Origin: an uncultured Oscillospiraceae bacterium
GTDB taxonomy: Bacteria > Bacillota > Clostridia > Oscillospirales > Oscillospiraceae
NCBI GenBank assembly: GCA_910589085.1
Contig: CAJUSG010000048.1
Span: 1 to 5,978, forward strand
Length of the DNA: 5,978 bases
Direction of reading: 5' to 3'
Shown: positions 4,426-5,978 of the stretch, in pieces
Layout: each line of letters begins with the position of its first letter
How positions within the stretch are numbered: position 1 is the first letter of the stretch
Notes under the pieces: model-generated
Databases searched by the model: none
What the model was told of the DNA's origin: nothing
The model's input: the letters and a program-made list of their open reading frames with translations, nothing else
Translations under genes and position numbers: made by a program

Positions 4426-5955
4426 TTATCTGTCGTACTCCTCAAAGGCCCTTACCACATCCTTCTCAGGAGCGGGGGTAAGGAGAGAAACAATCACAAT
4501 AGCCGCCAGAGCTACCAGGAAGGCGGGAAGCAGCTCGTAGATGTTCCAGATGCCGCCCAGGGGCTTAATCTGGAATTTCCACACGAAGATCATCACGCTG
4601 CCGGCGACCAGACCGGCCATAATTCCCTGGCGGTTGCTCCGCTTCCAGAACAGGGCGCACAGCATGGCGGGGCCGAAGGTAGCTCCAAAGCCTGCCCAGG
4701 CGAAGGAGACGATCTGGAACACGTTGCTGTCCGGGTCGGAGGCCAGGAACATGGCGATGATGGCGATCACGACCACGGTAAGCCGGGCGGTGAGCATAGT
4801 CTGCTTTTGGGTCAGCTTGATGCCGAAGACATTCTGAACCAGATTCTCCGAAAAGGCGGAGGAGGCGGCCAGCAGCTGGCTGTCGGCGGTGGACATGGTG
4901 GCGGCCAGAATACCGGCCAGGATACAGCCGGCCACGACGGCGGGGACGATGCCATAGCTGGACAGCAGATCAGACAGGCGGACAATCACCGTCTCGGTGG
5001 CGCTGCCCTCCAGATAGGGGATGCGGTCGGCGGCGGAGACGGCGTGGCCCACGATACCGATGAACACCGCCACACCCATGGAGATGACCACCCACACGGC
5101 GGCGATGCGGCGGGACAGCTTCAGCTCGTTCTCGTCCCGGATAGCCATAAAGCGAACCAGAATGTGAGGCATTCCAAAGTAACCCAGGCCCCAGGCCATC
5201 ATGGACACGATGCGGATGAAGCCGTAGGGCTCGGCGGAGCCGGTGGACACATTGTAAGTCTCCCCAAAGCTGAGAAAGCCGGGCAGGGTGCGGGCGTGGT
5301 CCAGCACAGCGTCCATGCCCCCGGCCTGGACAATGCCGAAGACCACGATGATGGCCAGAGCGATGGTCATGATAATGGACTGGATCAGGTCCATGGTGGC
5401 CACAGCGGAGAAGCCGCCCACCGAGGTATAGCTGATAATCACAATGGAACCGATCACCACCGCCAGCATGTAGTCCCAGCCGAAGAGGCTGTTGAACAGC
5501 TTGCCGATGGCGGCCAGGCCGGAGGCTACGTAGGGCACGAAGAAGATGAGGATAATCAGGGCGGAGATGCACATAATTACCGGCTTCTTCTCGCCGTACC
5601 GTTTGGAGATAAAGCTGGGGATGGTGATGGCGTCCAGCTTCACGCTGTAGCGGCGCAGCCGCCGGGCCACCAGCAGGAAGTTCAGATAGGTGCCTGCGGC
5701 CAGACCGATGGCGGTCCAGCTGGCGTCGGCCACGCCGGACAGATAGGCCAGGCCGGGGATGCCCATAAGCAGGTAGCTGCTCATGTCGCTGGCCTCGGCG
5801 CTCATGGCGGTGACCAGGGGGCCCATCCCCCGGCCGCCCAGGTAGAAGCCCTCGGCGCTCTTTTTGGACCGGCGGCCGATCATCACACCGGTAAAAATGA
5901 CGAAGCAGAGATAGAGAATGATGGTGCCCATAATACAAACTTGCGCGGTAGTCAT
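4426..5955 (-). CDS. putP: PutP-type sodium/proline symporter
   Basis: A complete 509-residue member of the solute:sodium symporter family (E. coli PutP has 502), an inner-membrane carrier that imports L-proline with Na+. About 13 hydrophobic segments can be traced from residue 8 to about 495. The Na+-site region SAEASDMSSYLLMGIPG starts at residue 52, with Asp57 and Ser59 matching E. coli Asp55 and Ser57; AATMSTADSQ (351-360) places Ser355 and Thr356 at the positions of Ser340 and Thr341. WGLGYFGMPHILVRFMA (255-271) and FAWAGFGATFGP are further family signatures. The ATG at 5955 has GGGAGG 6 bases upstream. The promoter lies beyond the window. No proline-catabolic gene is visible beside it, so proline could be used for Stickland-type fermentation or osmoprotection; this is inference. 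Substrate specificity within the family is likely but not proven from sequence. Confidence 0.95.
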   Translation of the reverse strand: MTTAQVCIMGTIILYLCFVIFTGVMIGRRSKKSAEGFYLGGRGMGPLVTAMSAEASDMSSYLLMGIPGLAYLSGVADASWTAIGLAAGTYLNFLLVARRLRRYSVKLDAITIPSFISKRYGEKKPVIMCISALIILIFFVPYVASGLAAIGKLFNSLFGWDYMLAVVIGSIVIISYTSVGGFSAVATMDLIQSIIMTIALAIIVVFGIVQAGGMDAVLDHARTLPGFLSFGETYNVSTGSAEPYGFIRIVSMMAWGLGYFGMPHILVRFMAIRDENELKLSRRIAAVWVVISMGVAVFIGIVGHAVSAADRIPYLEGSATETVIVRLSDLLSSYGIVPAVVAGCILAGILAATMSTADSQLLAASSAFSENLVQNVFGIKLTQKQTMLTARLTVVVIAIIAMFLASDPDSNVFQIVSFAWAGFGATFGPAMLCALFWKRSNRQGIMAGLVAGSVMIFVWKFQIKPLGGIWNIYELLPAFLVALAAIVIVSLLTPAPEKDVVRAFEEYDR

Positions 5956-5960
5956 AAAAT

Positions 5961-5967
5961 TCCTCCC
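5961..5967 (-). promoter_or_regulatory. Ribosome binding site of putP
   Basis: The minus strand reads GGGAGGA here, six bases before the ATG at 5955. It fixes the start and shows that the gene is complete although the window ends 23 bases upstream. Confidence 0.8.
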
Positions 5968-5978
5968 AAAATGCGGTC

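Noticed and set aside
4970..5938. 322-codon minus-strand frame rich in Arg, His and Gly inside putP.
   Set aside because: It is an out-of-frame reading of the unmistakable PutP coding sequence and has implausible composition.

Overview
The window looks like chromosomal DNA of a moderately high-GC, low-complexity-intergenic Firmicute, most likely a gut Clostridia member of the Oscillospirales type. This is an inference from strong GGAGG/AGGGGG ribosome sites, near-consensus sigma-A promoters, tRNA genes that encode their CCA ends, and the flavour of the PutP, MgtE and P-loop proteins. No 16S gene or other species marker is present.

Layout, left to right. (1) Bases 1-728, plus strand: 3' part of an MgtE-type Mg2+ channel/transporter, closed by a hairpin. 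(2) Bases 781-1443, minus strand: a membrane-anchored protein with an extracellular Ig-like domain. It is preceded by a previously unlisted 29-codon ORF whose stop overlaps its start (ATGA), and both sit behind a near-perfect sigma-A promoter. (3) Bases 1445-about 2172, minus strand: three small overlapping genes (zinc-ribbon protein, coiled-coil protein, sigma-region-4-like HTH protein), each start overlapping the previous gene by 20 bases. The zinc-ribbon gene has no credible start in its own frame and may be frameshifted. (4) Bases 2158-2458, plus strand: a perfect consensus promoter, tRNA-Thr(UGU), tRNA-Tyr(GUA) and a strong terminator. (5) Bases 2504-3616, plus strand: a 370-residue lipoprotein of unknown function. 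(6) Bases 3603-3808: a gene-free stretch with a perfect 16-bp palindrome overlapping the lipoprotein stop codon, a possible minus-strand promoter with two upstream 12-bp direct repeats, and a terminator serving the next minus-strand gene. (7) Bases 3865-4358, minus strand: a 136-residue stand-alone P-loop NTPase with its own promoter. (8) Bases 4388-5955, minus strand: a complete PutP-type Na+/proline symporter.

The genes do not form one pathway. They are short independent transcription units separated by hairpins. Items worth following are the coupled 29-codon ORF, the zinc-ribbon/coiled-coil/sigma-like trio packed against the tRNA promoter, the stand-alone P-loop protein, and the palindrome-plus-repeats promoter region after the lipoprotein. 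I see no CRISPR array, no transposase or integrase, and no convincing attachment site. The case for a wholly new system is modest.
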